The position numbers and the translations under genes were made by a program. Under the pieces are notes generated by a model that saw only the letters and a list, made by a program, of their open reading frames with translations, did no database searches and had not been told where the DNA came from. A stretch of 19,100 nucleotides of DNA, taken from assembly GCF_943914615.1 (NCBI RefSeq), contig NZ_CALUCS010000031.1, positions 1-19,100 of the forward strand, in the 5' to 3' direction. Origin of the DNA: an uncultured Corynebacterium sp. Its GTDB lineage: Bacteria > Actinomycetota > Actinomycetes > Mycobacteriales > Mycobacteriaceae. Positions 12,209 to 19,100 of the stretch are shown piece by piece (positions within the stretch are counted from its first letter, which is position 1; each line of letters opens with the position of its first letter).

Positions 12209-14249
12209 AAGCTTCAACCAGGCGACGCAGTGCACCCCGCACTGTGTCGCCATTTTCCGTGTACCAGAAGTCCGGCATCGAACGGCGGATGTAGCTGCCG
12301 TAGCGCTTTGTGGCTAGCCGCTGATCCAGCACCGCCACCACGCCCCGGTCGTCCACGGAACGCAGCAGGCGCCCCGCGCCCTGCGCCATCAGCAGCGCCG
12401 CGTGGTTCGCCGCCACCTCCATGAACCCGCTGCCGCCGCGCTGGTCGGCGGCCTCCTGCCGGGCTTGCTGCAGCGGGTCGTCGGGGCGGGGGAAGGGGAT
12501 GCGGTCGATGATCACCAGCGAAAGCGACTTGCCGGGCACGTCCACGCCCTGCCACAGCCCGAGCGTGCCGAAGAGGCAGGCGGACTGGTTCTTGCGGAAC
12601 TTTTCCACCAGCGTGGACATGGAGTCTTCGCCTTGCAGCAGAATCTCGTAAGGCACCACCGTGCGCAGCTGCTCGGCCATGTCCTCGGCCGCGCGCCGGG
12701 AGCTGAAAAGCCCCAGGGTGCGCCCGCCGGCGGCGTTGATCAGCCGGGCGGTTTCGTCCACGGAGGCGTCACTGGCGCGGTCCCGCCCGGGCGGCGGCAG
12801 GTGCCGGGCGACGTAGAGAATGCCGTGGGTGCGCGCGTCGAAGGGCGTGCCGGCATCCAGCGTGGGGGTGCTCTTCGGTAGCCCCCAGCGGCTGAGCATA
12901 GCGGTGAACTTGCCGCCCAGCGCCAGCGTCGCCGAGGTCAGGATCACCGTGTTCCGGCCGAATAGCCGCTGGCGCAACAGGTCGGCAACGCTCAAGGGGG
13001 CGACCCGCACCACGTGCTTCGGTGCGCGCGCACCGGAGTCTGCGGTGTACCAGATGACGTCCTCGCCGAGCAGATCCTCGGCATCCGCGCTGTTGCCCTC
13101 GCCCACGCGCGAAGCGTTGAGGATGCGAACGCACGTATCGTTGAGCTCCTCGGTGGCCACGATCACCGCCAGGCGTTCGGCGGCCTTCTTCGAATCATTC
13201 GCGAACTCGGAGGCGGGGATGCCGCTGACCTGCCGGTTCGTCTTCCACGCCGCGTCCCTCAAGGCCGCGAGCGGCACCTGTAGTGCCTCGGGCACTCCGG
13301 TCCAGCGCCCCTCGATGCCGGTGCCGAAGCGGTCGTTATTTGTGGACGCCGCCGCCTCCGTCTTTAACGCCTCCGTCCACTTGTCGCCTGCCTCGGCCAG
13401 TTCGTCCCCGGCGGCGTCGGCGCCGGAGACGGCCAGCTTCGCGGCGCGTTTGGCCAGCACGGCGATGGCGGTGGGGGACAGTTCGGCGGTGGCAACGGAG
13501 GTGATTCGATCCTCCAGCTCGTGGGCCTCGTCCACGATCACTGTGTCGTGTTCCGGCAGGACTGGGGCGTCCACAAGAGCATCGATGGCAAGCAGGGCAT
13601 GGTTGGTGACGACAACGTCGGCGTCCGCGGCGCGGGCGCGGGCGCGCTCGGCGAAGCACTGCTCGCCGAACGGGCAGCGGGTAGCGCCGAGGCACTCGCG
13701 GGAGGACACGCTGACTTGGCGCCATGCGCGATCGCTGACGCCCTGAGGGAGGTTATCGCGGTCGCCATCCTCGGTTTCGCCGGCCCATTCGTGCAGGCGG
13801 GCGACCTGGGCGCCGGTGGCGGAGAGCTGGGAGGGGTCCAGGAGGGATTCTTCTGCTTCCTCCACGCCGCTGTCGGTCTGCGCATTGTTGACCTTGTTGA
13901 GGCAAACGTAGTTGCCGCGGCCTTTTTGGATGGCGAACTCGAGGGGGCGCGGTAGCTCCGGTTCGAGAGCCCTGGCTAGGCGTGGCAGGTCGCGCTCCAC
14001 CAGCTGGCGCTGCAGGGCGATCGTCGCGGTGGAGACGATGACGGGGTAGTCGGAATCCATGGCCACGGCGATGCTGGGGATCAGGTAGGCCAGGGACTTA
14101 CCCGTGCCGGTGCCGGCCTGGACGGCCAGGTGGTGTTCCTTTTCAATGGCCTCGGCCACGGCAGTGGCCATCTTCTGCTGGCCCGGGCGCGGGGCACCGC
14201 CGAGATCGGTGACGGCGAGGCTGAGGAGGTCGAGGACGTTGGAGCTCAT
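12207..14249 (-). CDS. dinG: DinG-type ATP-dependent DNA helicase (iron-sulfur, XPD-like)
   Basis: This is a superfamily 2 helicase that unwinds DNA 5' to 3', used in repair and in clearing R-loops and other structures. In 680 residues, Walker A AGTGTGKS is at 45-52, four cysteines suited to hold a 4Fe-4S cluster are at 116, 186, 192 and 198, DEAH is at 240-243, and the motif VI region GAGRLLRS lies near the C-terminus. No exonuclease domain is fused. It matches mycobacterial Rv1329c in kind and position. ATG 14249 is 29 bp after the pncB stop, so the two form an operon. The ribosome binding site is weak (AAAGG). Confidence 0.93.
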   Translation of the reverse strand: MSSNVLDLLSLAVTDLGGAPRPGQQKMATAVAEAIEKEHHLAVQAGTGTGKSLAYLIPSIAVAMDSDYPVIVSTATIALQRQLVERDLPRLARALEPELPRPLEFAIQKGRGNYVCLNKVNNAQTDSGVEEAEESLLDPSQLSATGAQVARLHEWAGETEDGDRDNLPQGVSDRAWRQVSVSSRECLGATRCPFGEQCFAERARARAADADVVVTNHALLAIDALVDAPVLPEHDTVIVDEAHELEDRITSVATAELSPTAIAVLAKRAAKLAVSGADAAGDELAEAGDKWTEALKTEAAASTNNDRFGTGIEGRWTGVPEALQVPLAALRDAAWKTNRQVSGIPASEFANDSKKAAERLAVIVATEELNDTCVRILNASRVGEGNSADAEDLLGEDVIWYTADSGARAPKHVVRVAPLSVADLLRQRLFGRNTVILTSATLALGGKFTAMLSRWGLPKSTPTLDAGTPFDARTHGILYVARHLPPPGRDRASDASVDETARLINAAGGRTLGLFSSRRAAEDMAEQLRTVVPYEILLQGEDSMSTLVEKFRKNQSACLFGTLGLWQGVDVPGKSLSLVIIDRIPFPRPDDPLQQARQEAADQRGGSGFMEVAANHAALLMAQGAGRLLRSVDDRGVVAVLDQRLATKRYGSYIRRSMPDFWYTENGDTVRGALRRLVEA

Positions 14250-14278
14250 ACGAAACTGTGCGAACCTTTGCGAAGCTT

Positions 14279-15610
14279 CTAGGCCTTGGGATTGCGGATA
14301 TGACGAACCTGCAGTGCAGGTTCGTCGCGGGTGAGAGCCAGGCCTTCCCAGGGCAGGGAAACCAGCTGCTTGGCACAGTGCTCGCGGGATTCCTCGAGGG
14401 TGGGCAGGCCGTCCACAAGCTCGCCGTCGCGCACCATGGGGATGGTCAGCTGGGTGCTGTTCAGACCCTCGGCCTGGGGCAGTTCTGCACCCATGGGGAA
14501 GGTGACCTCCTCGACGGCAGTGCCAGAGGGGCGGCTAAAGCGGGCGGCATCCTTCGCCCCGCCGAGGCTGGCCTTGCCGCGGGAACGCTTGGCGACGGGT
14601 ACACCGTCTACCTCCACGAGCTTGTAGACCAACCCGGCAGTCGGCGCCCCGGAGCCGGTGACTACGGAGGTGCCCACGCCGAAGGAATCCACCGGCTCGC
14701 TGCGCAGGGCGGCAATGGAGAACTCGTCCATGTCGGAGGAAACCACGATCTTGGTGTTCGTTGCGCCTAGGAAATCCAGCTGGTCGCGAACGCGGCGGGT
14801 CAACACGCCCAAATCGCCGGAGTCGATGCGCACGGCCCCCAGCTCCGTGCCACCGGCGGCAACGGCGTTTTCCACGCCCTGCGTGATGTCATAGGTATCC
14901 ACCAGCAGAGTGGTATCGGTGCCGAGGGCGGCGATCTGTGCCTTGAATGCTGCGAGCTCGTCGGGGGTGCCATCCGGGCGGGTGTGCAGCAAGGTCCAGG
15001 CGTGCGCTGCGGTGCCGGAGGCCGGGATGCCGTAGCGCTGCGCAGCCTCCATGTTGGAGGTGGCGACGAATCCGGCCAGGTAGGCAGCGCGGGCGGAGGT
15101 GACGGCGGCGTATTCGTGGGTGCGGCGTGCGCCCATGTCGATGATGGGGCGATCCCCGGCGGCGGTGACCATGCGGGCGGCGGCGCTGGCCACGGCGGAG
15201 TCCATGTTCAGGATGGAGAGGATCACCGTCTCCAGGATCACGCACTCGCCGAAGGTGCCCCGGACCGTCAGCACGGGGGAGTGGGGGAAGTACAGCTCGC
15301 CTTCGCGGTAGCCGTCGATCTGCCCGGAGAAGCGGAAGTTGCGCAGGTACTCTAGCGTCTCGTCGCGCAGGAAGTCGATGCAATCCAGCTGCTGGTCGGT
15401 GAACACGAAATCGCGCACGGCCTGCAGTACACGGGCGGTGCCGGCGATCACACCGTAGCGGCGCTCGTTGGGCAGGCGGCGGGTGAACACCTCGAAGGTG
15501 CAGGCGCGGTCGACAGTGCCGTCGAGGATCGCGGCCTCGAGCATGGTGAGTTCGTATTTGTCTGTAAGAAGTGCGGAGGATCGGGTGCTGTTTTCGTTCA
15601 CCCGCTCCAT
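14279..15610 (-). CDS. pncB: Nicotinate phosphoribosyltransferase
   Basis: This enzyme joins nicotinate to PRPP with ATP use, giving nicotinate mononucleotide for NAD salvage. The 443-residue protein has LTDKYELTM near its N-terminus (15-23), the GTAAHAW segment with the probable phospho-acceptor His203, RIDSGDL (261-267), typical of type II phosphoribosyltransferases, and the phosphate-binding GVGT (311-314). The position next to dinG and divergent from clpS equals that of mycobacterial pncB1 (Rv1330c). ATG 15610 has a GGGAGGG about a dozen bases upstream. A GTG three codons later is an alternative start. It is the first gene of the minus-strand pair with dinG. Confidence 0.94.
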   Translation of the reverse strand: MERVNENSTRSSALLTDKYELTMLEAAILDGTVDRACTFEVFTRRLPNERRYGVIAGTARVLQAVRDFVFTDQQLDCIDFLRDETLEYLRNFRFSGQIDGYREGELYFPHSPVLTVRGTFGECVILETVILSILNMDSAVASAAARMVTAAGDRPIIDMGARRTHEYAAVTSARAAYLAGFVATSNMEAAQRYGIPASGTAAHAWTLLHTRPDGTPDELAAFKAQIAALGTDTTLLVDTYDITQGVENAVAAGGTELGAVRIDSGDLGVLTRRVRDQLDFLGATNTKIVVSSDMDEFSIAALRSEPVDSFGVGTSVVTGSGAPTAGLVYKLVEVDGVPVAKRSRGKASLGGAKDAARFSRPSGTAVEEVTFPMGAELPQAEGLNSTQLTIPMVRDGELVDGLPTLEESREHCAKQLVSLPWEGLALTRDEPALQVRHIRNPKA

Positions 15611-15660
15611 GCTAGTCCACGCCCTCCCGAGGACCCGGCAGCGAAGATGGCCGATGTGGG

Positions 15661-15674
15661 TATTCTGGAAAGCA
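15661..15674 (+). promoter_or_regulatory. -10 box giving a leaderless clpS message
   Basis: TATTCT (15661-15666) is a good -10 box, and the ATG at 15674 sits seven bases after it, exactly where transcription should start. No usable Shine-Dalgarno precedes that ATG. The only GGAAAG is one base away. The complement, AGAATA, could serve as a -10 box for pncB, so the divergent promoters may overlap. Confidence 0.45.
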
Positions 15675-15979
15675 TGACTTCCCCAGCCGCTCCCGCTGCC
15701 ACCCCTGTGGCGGACAAACTGCCAGAAACACTGACGGAGCCCAACCTGCCGTGGATGTGCATCTGTTGGGACGATCCGGTGAACCTGATGAGCTACGTGA
15801 CGTATGTCTTCCAGACCGTCCTGGGCTATTCGCGCAAGCGCGCCACGGAGCTAATGATGCAGGTCCATACCGAGGGGAAAGCCGTGGTGAGCTCCGGCGA
15901 GCGCGACAAGGTTGAAGGGGATGTGAAGAAGCTGCAGACCGCCGGGCTATGGGCGACGATGCAGCGGGCGGACGGGTAG
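15674..15979 (+). CDS. clpS: ClpS, adaptor of the ClpAP/ClpCP protease
   Basis: This adaptor binds proteins with N-terminal bulky residues (N-degrons) and hands them to the Clp ATPase. In the 101-residue form, the conserved pocket WDDPVNLMSYV begins near residue 28, followed by the helices with GYSRKRATELMMQVHTEGKA and the final EGDVKKLQTAGLWATM. The N-terminus (about 25 residues) is flexible, as in other ClpS proteins. ATG 15674 is preferred because of the -10 box seven bases upstream. An in-frame ATG at 15647 would add nine residues but lacks a ribosome binding site. First gene of the plus-strand operon, as Rv1331 in mycobacteria. Confidence 0.92.
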   Translation: MTSPAAPAATPVADKLPETLTEPNLPWMCICWDDPVNLMSYVTYVFQTVLGYSRKRATELMMQVHTEGKAVVSSGERDKVEGDVKKLQTAGLWATMQRADG

Positions 15980-16006
15980 GCGTCAATAAAGAAAGAAGGA
16001 ACGAAC

Positions 16007-16576
16007 ATGCAGCCGTGGACGAAGAAAAGTAGCCTGCTGCGCGGGACTCGCTTTAATACGCAGCTAGAGCCGCTCGAGCGCGAGATGCTGGGGGATTCGG
16101 CGGTGGCCGTCTCCGACAAGCTGATGGAGCGCGCGCGGACCGCCCCGAAGGACGAACTGGCAGAGATGACGGGCATGGCCAGCGGGCATGCCGATGCGCC
16201 GAAGGATCCGGGGCTGGCGCGGCTGCTGCCGAGCTTCTTCCGCGAGGGGGATGAGGAGGTCGACGGTGATGCGGCGCTAACTCGCCAGCTGAACGAGACG
16301 GACATCATCAAGACGAAGCTGTCCAATCTGCGCTTCGTGGTGGACTACCTGGGGCCGAATGGCTCGGTGAATGTATCGCTGACGCAGGACGAGGTTCACC
16401 CGTGGCTGAGCGCGATCAACGACATTCGACTGTATCACTCTGCGCAGTACGAGGAGTTCAAAAAGGAGCTGCTGGAGGGGGAGGAGAATTCCGACCAAGC
16501 GACGGCGGCGCAGAACTACCTGGATTGGTTGGGGTACCACCAGGACAGTCTGCTGTCGGCGATGATGGGTGAGTAA
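16007..16576 (+). CDS. DUF2017 protein (AosR-like), cysteine-free
   Basis: The 189 residues match the actinobacterial DUF2017 family in size and position, just after clpS. The mycobacterial member next to ClpS (Rv1332) has been described as AosR, an oxidation-sensing transcription regulator of mec-cysO-cysM. Visible landmarks are the N-terminal WTKKSSLLRGTRF, LEPLEREML, and a helical C-terminal half with DEVHPWLSAINDIRL. There is no cysteine anywhere, so a disulfide sensor cannot work here. AAGGA (15996-16000) lies six bases before ATG 16007. It follows clpS by 27 bp and overlaps the peptidase gene by one base (TAATG). Confidence 0.88.
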   Translation: MQPWTKKSSLLRGTRFNTQLEPLEREMLGDSAVAVSDKLMERARTAPKDELAEMTGMASGHADAPKDPGLARLLPSFFREGDEEVDGDAALTRQLNETDIIKTKLSNLRFVVDYLGPNGSVNVSLTQDEVHPWLSAINDIRLYHSAQYEEFKKELLEGEENSDQATAAQNYLDWLGYHQDSLLSAMMGE

Positions 16577-17769
16577 TGAGTATAGAGTTGTTCGGCTGCC
16601 AGCCGGGGCCCGCTAATTCTTTGGCAGACGTATCGGGCATCGGTGTCGGCCACGCGGTGTGCGAGGACGGTGCGGGGGATTCGGGCGTGACGATGATCGT
16701 CGCCCCGAAGTCCGCCACTGCCAGCGTGGATGTGCGCGGTGGTGGGCCGGGGACCCGCGAGACGGATCTTCTGGCGCCGCACAACACGGTGCAGGCCGTG
16801 CACGCCATAGGTCTGTGCGGTGGTTCTGCATTTGGTCTTGACGCCCTCACGGGGGCAATGGCCGAGCTGGAGAGTAGGGGAATCGGCTTCCCCGTGCTGG
16901 GTCCGGAACACCCGGATAAGTTGGTGCCGATCGTACCGGGGGCCGTAATTTTTGATCTGCTGTTGGGGCGCTGGGACTCGCGGCCGAATGCGGCCACGGG
17001 GGCGGCGGCGACGGCGGCGGCTCTGGGGACCGTGGCTGGAGACGTTGCTGGCGGGGCTGGCGGCGTGGCTGAGCAGGGCGCTGCAGGGCAGGGGGGTTCA
17101 GCGCAGAGTGGTTCAGGGCAGGGGGCACTGAACGGCAATGTCGGCGCGGGGTTGGGCGCCTCTGCCGGAGCGCTGAAGGGCGGCTTTGGGCAGGCCAGCG
17201 CCGTGTTCCCGGAAGGCACCCCGCTGGCGGGGGTGACTGTGGCCGTAGGCATTGTGGTGAACCCGCAGGGCGCGGTTTTCGACCCGGCGACCGGCCTGCC
17301 ATGGGGAATCGCTGCGGAGCTGAACGGGGAGTTTGCCCGATATGGGTTGGCCGACGGCCTGGTTGATGGTGAGCCGGTGGGGGCTGAGGGCGTCAAAAGA
17401 TTAAAGAGCAAGAACCTGCTTGGCACGAAGATCACGGCGGATATGCTGGCGCCGAAGCTCAATACGACGATCGGGGTGGTGGCGACCGATGCGCCGCTGA
17501 CGAAGGCGCAGGCCAAGAGGCTGGCGCTGGCGGGGCACGACGGGATCGCGCGGGCGATTAGGCCGGCACACATGCCGATGGACGGGGACACTCTGTTTGC
17601 GATGGCGACAGGCGAGCACGGTTCGGGGGCGGCTGTGGACGATATTGGTATGAGCCTGCTTTCGGCGGTCGCGGCCAACACGGTGGAGCGGGCGATCATG
17701 CATGCCGTCTTGGCAGCGGAGTCGGCCTTCGGCGTGCAGAGTTGGCGCGAAGTAGTGAAAGGGACGTAA
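16576..17769 (+). CDS. P1-family (S58, DmpA-like) self-cleaving peptidase
   Basis: Members of this Ntn-type family cut themselves into two chains, and the new N-terminal Ser or Thr becomes the nucleophile. Many act as aminopeptidases. In these 397 residues GVGHA (23-27), HAIGLCGGSAFGLDA (76-90), GNVGAGLGASAGALKGGFG (187-205) and LNTTIGVVATDAPL (295-308) are family landmarks. Thr297 is the likely cleavage-site nucleophile by analogy. A Gly/Ala/Gln/Ser-rich insert lies at about 151-186, just before the glycine loop. It starts at the ATG overlapping the DUF2017 stop (TAATG), so translation is coupled. It corresponds to Rv1333. The natural substrate is unknown. Confidence 0.87.
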   Translation: MSIELFGCQPGPANSLADVSGIGVGHAVCEDGAGDSGVTMIVAPKSATASVDVRGGGPGTRETDLLAPHNTVQAVHAIGLCGGSAFGLDALTGAMAELESRGIGFPVLGPEHPDKLVPIVPGAVIFDLLLGRWDSRPNAATGAAATAAALGTVAGDVAGGAGGVAEQGAAGQGGSAQSGSGQGALNGNVGAGLGASAGALKGGFGQASAVFPEGTPLAGVTVAVGIVVNPQGAVFDPATGLPWGIAAELNGEFARYGLADGLVDGEPVGAEGVKRLKSKNLLGTKITADMLAPKLNTTIGVVATDAPLTKAQAKRLALAGHDGIARAIRPAHMPMDGDTLFAMATGEHGSGAAVDDIGMSLLSAVAANTVERAIMHAVLAAESAFGVQSWREVVKGT

Positions 17770-17784
17770 TGAAAGGTGAGTGCC

Positions 17785-18642
17785 GTGGCTGGGGCTGCTG
17801 AGGGTGCTGGGGCTAACGTACAGGCGGTGCAGGCAAACAATGCGCCGATCGGAGTGTTTGATTCGGGGGTAGGTGGGCTGACCGTGGCGCGCGCCATTGT
17901 GGACCAGCTGCCGCACGAGAACCTGGTGTACATCGGGGACACGGCTAACTCGCCCTACGGTGACAAGCCCCTGGCACAGGTGCGCGAGCTTTCGATCAGG
18001 ATTGCGGACACCCTGGCGGAGCGTGGCTGCAAGATGATTGTGGTGGCGTGCAACTCTGCCTCGTCGGCGTTTATTCGAGACGCAAGGGAGAGGTATTCCA
18101 TTCCGGTCGTTGAAGTGATCCTGCCTGCGGTGCGGCGCGCGGCGGCGGCGACCCGCAACGGCAAGATCGGAGTGATCGGCACCCAGGCGACGGTGAGCAG
18201 TAGGTCCTACCAGGATCTTTTCGCGGCGATCCCGGGAGTCGAGGCGTATGCGCAGGCCTGCCCGCAGTTCGTGCCTTTTGTGGAGCGAGGCATGACCAGC
18301 GGGCGGCAGTTGATGGGGCTGGCGGAGAACTACCTGGCGCCGCTGAAAGCCCAGGGGGTAGATACCGTGGTGCTGGGGTGTACGCATTATCCGTTGCTGA
18401 CCGGGGTGGTGCAGCTGGTGATGGGGGAAGATGTCACGCTGATTAATAGCGCCGAAGAGACCGCGAAGACCGTGTATCGCACGCTGGCGGAGCAGGATCT
18501 GCTGGCGGATGAAGATTCGGAGCGGACAGTGAATCTTTCTTTCGAGTCGACGGGTGACCCGCAGAGGTTTGCGAAGTTGGCTGGGAGGTTCCTGGGGCCG
18601 GCGATTAGCTCCGTGTCTCAGATTCCGGAGATGGTGCGCTAG
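17785..18642 (+). CDS. murI: Glutamate racemase
   Basis: This enzyme converts L-glutamate to D-glutamate for peptidoglycan, without a cofactor, by two cysteines. Counting from GTG 17785 (285 residues), FDSGVGGLTVAR holds the first catalytic Asp (26), Cys89 lies in ACNSAS and Cys199 in GCTHYPLL. GDTANSPYG near 51-59 is also typical. GTG 17785 is chosen because AAAGGTGA (17772-17779) is well placed before it. A GTG at 17776 would add three residues. About 20 poorly conserved Ala/Gly/Gln residues precede the core. It begins 15 bp after the peptidase stop and ends the clpS operon. It is essential in most bacteria. Confidence 0.95.
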   Translation: MAGAAEGAGANVQAVQANNAPIGVFDSGVGGLTVARAIVDQLPHENLVYIGDTANSPYGDKPLAQVRELSIRIADTLAERGCKMIVVACNSASSAFIRDARERYSIPVVEVILPAVRRAAAATRNGKIGVIGTQATVSSRSYQDLFAAIPGVEAYAQACPQFVPFVERGMTSGRQLMGLAENYLAPLKAQGVDTVVLGCTHYPLLTGVVQLVMGEDVTLINSAEETAKTVYRTLAEQDLLADEDSERTVNLSFESTGDPQRFAKLAGRFLGPAISSVSQIPEMVR

Positions 18643-18705
18643 CACTTAGGATTCTCTTATGCGGGGGTGACAAGGGGGTTGGTGCTTATGGAACCATTTT
18701 TCTGG
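18643..18705 (+). terminator. Possible weak terminator after murI
   Basis: GGTT (18678-18681) and AACC (18692-18695) form a short four-pair stem followed by five T (18697-18701). The stem is weak, so some read-through into the next gene is likely. Confidence 0.25.
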
Positions 18706-18735
18706 TTGAACTTGGACCATTAATACGGTTAAACT
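18706..18735 (+). promoter_or_regulatory. Sigma-A type promoter of the exported-protein gene
   Basis: TTGAAC (18706-18711) and TAAACT (18730-18735) are good -35 and -10 boxes separated by 18 bp. This is the clearest housekeeping promoter in the window. Transcription would start near 18742, leaving a leader of about 125 bases before ATG 18868. An AACCA/TGGTT dyad (18692-18707) touches the -35 box. Confidence 0.6.
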
Positions 18736-18867
18736 ATTTGCGTACTCTTAGGCTGTTTTTGACTTATTGAACTGAGTTTTGGTGAGTTTTCAGCCTTTAG
18801 TAAGCGCCTGGCCTGCTGGGGATCTGACAAGAGGTAGGCGCACTTTAGCTTCAGGAAGGACTGAGGG

Positions 18868-19100
18868 ATGAACTCCTCTAAGAACAAGGTTTCACGGCGG
18901 AATGTGCGTACGGGTGTAGCCGCACTGTCCGCCATCACACTCGCGCTGGGCTCACTCAGCATCTTTGCTCCCAATGATTTCGCGCCCGAGGCCACCGCAG
19001 CCACGTTCACTGGCGGTATCCGCGACAAGTCCGGTGCTGTGGAGAAGGACGCCCAGCAGGCGTCCGACCTGCCGGCGGGTTCGTGTGTTGTTGAGGGCGG
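18868..19100 (+). CDS. Exported protein, N-terminal part only
   Basis: The gene runs off the window; 77 codons are visible. The N-terminus KNKVSRRNVRTG is basic, a hydrophobic stretch (about 17-35) follows, and ATA-AT near residues 42-46 is a fair signal peptidase site. SRRNV resembles a twin-arginine motif but lacks the usual hydrophobic pair, so Sec or Tat export are both possible. The mature part starts ATFTGGIRDKSG and has one cysteine in the visible part. AGGAAGGA (18853-18860) is a good ribosome binding site. Family and function cannot be told. It has its own promoter and does not belong to the clpS operon. Confidence 0.75.
   Translation, partial: MNSSKNKVSRRNVRTGVAALSAITLALGSLSIFAPNDFAPEATAATFTGGIRDKSGAVEKDAQQASDLPAGSCVVEG

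Overview
The window is chromosomal DNA of a high-GC actinobacterium, most probably a Corynebacterium. The evidence is its GC-rich coding sequence, several GTG starts, a SerB with two ACT domains, and a right half in the same order as the mycobacterial block Rv1329c-Rv1333 (dinG, pncB, clpS, DUF2017, P1 peptidase) followed by murI. The species cannot be fixed from the sequence alone. I see no rRNA, tRNA, CRISPR array, transposase or prophage gene.

Left end (1-562): no convincing gene. It holds G-rich runs, four tandem 20-bp repeats and three copies of a 24-bp repeat. Then come serB (563-1933, +) and a convergent acyl-CoA ligase (3501-1930, -) whose stop codon overlaps that of serB. The upstream region of the ligase, shared with the next operon, is rich in dyads and phased repeats.

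Centre (3816-12164): what looks like a cell-envelope module. On the + strand an extremely acidic 181-aa protein is followed 13 bp later by an ECF sigma factor. A strong two-way terminator separates these from three minus-strand genes, read in the order 10605 to 5071: a 620-aa and a 490-aa dynamin-like GTPase abutting as TAAATG, sizes close to mycobacterial IniA and IniC, then an Hsp70-type ATPase that lost its substrate-binding domain in favour of a low-complexity linker, one membrane span and an outside domain with two cysteines. Divergent from the GTPases is a 418-aa acidic protein built from eighteen 13-residue DxDxDG repeats in two blocks. The common job is inferred to be membrane remodelling or envelope-stress response, with the sigma factor as a possible regulator. 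No experiment is visible here.

Right end (12207-19100): dinG and pncB form a minus-strand pair. Divergent from them, clpS, a DUF2017 gene, a P1-family peptidase and murI form a tight plus-strand operon. Compared with the mycobacterial order as I recall it, mec-cysO-cysM and a rhomboid gene are missing between the peptidase and murI, and the DUF2017 protein has no cysteine. The window ends inside a gene for an exported protein with its own good promoter.
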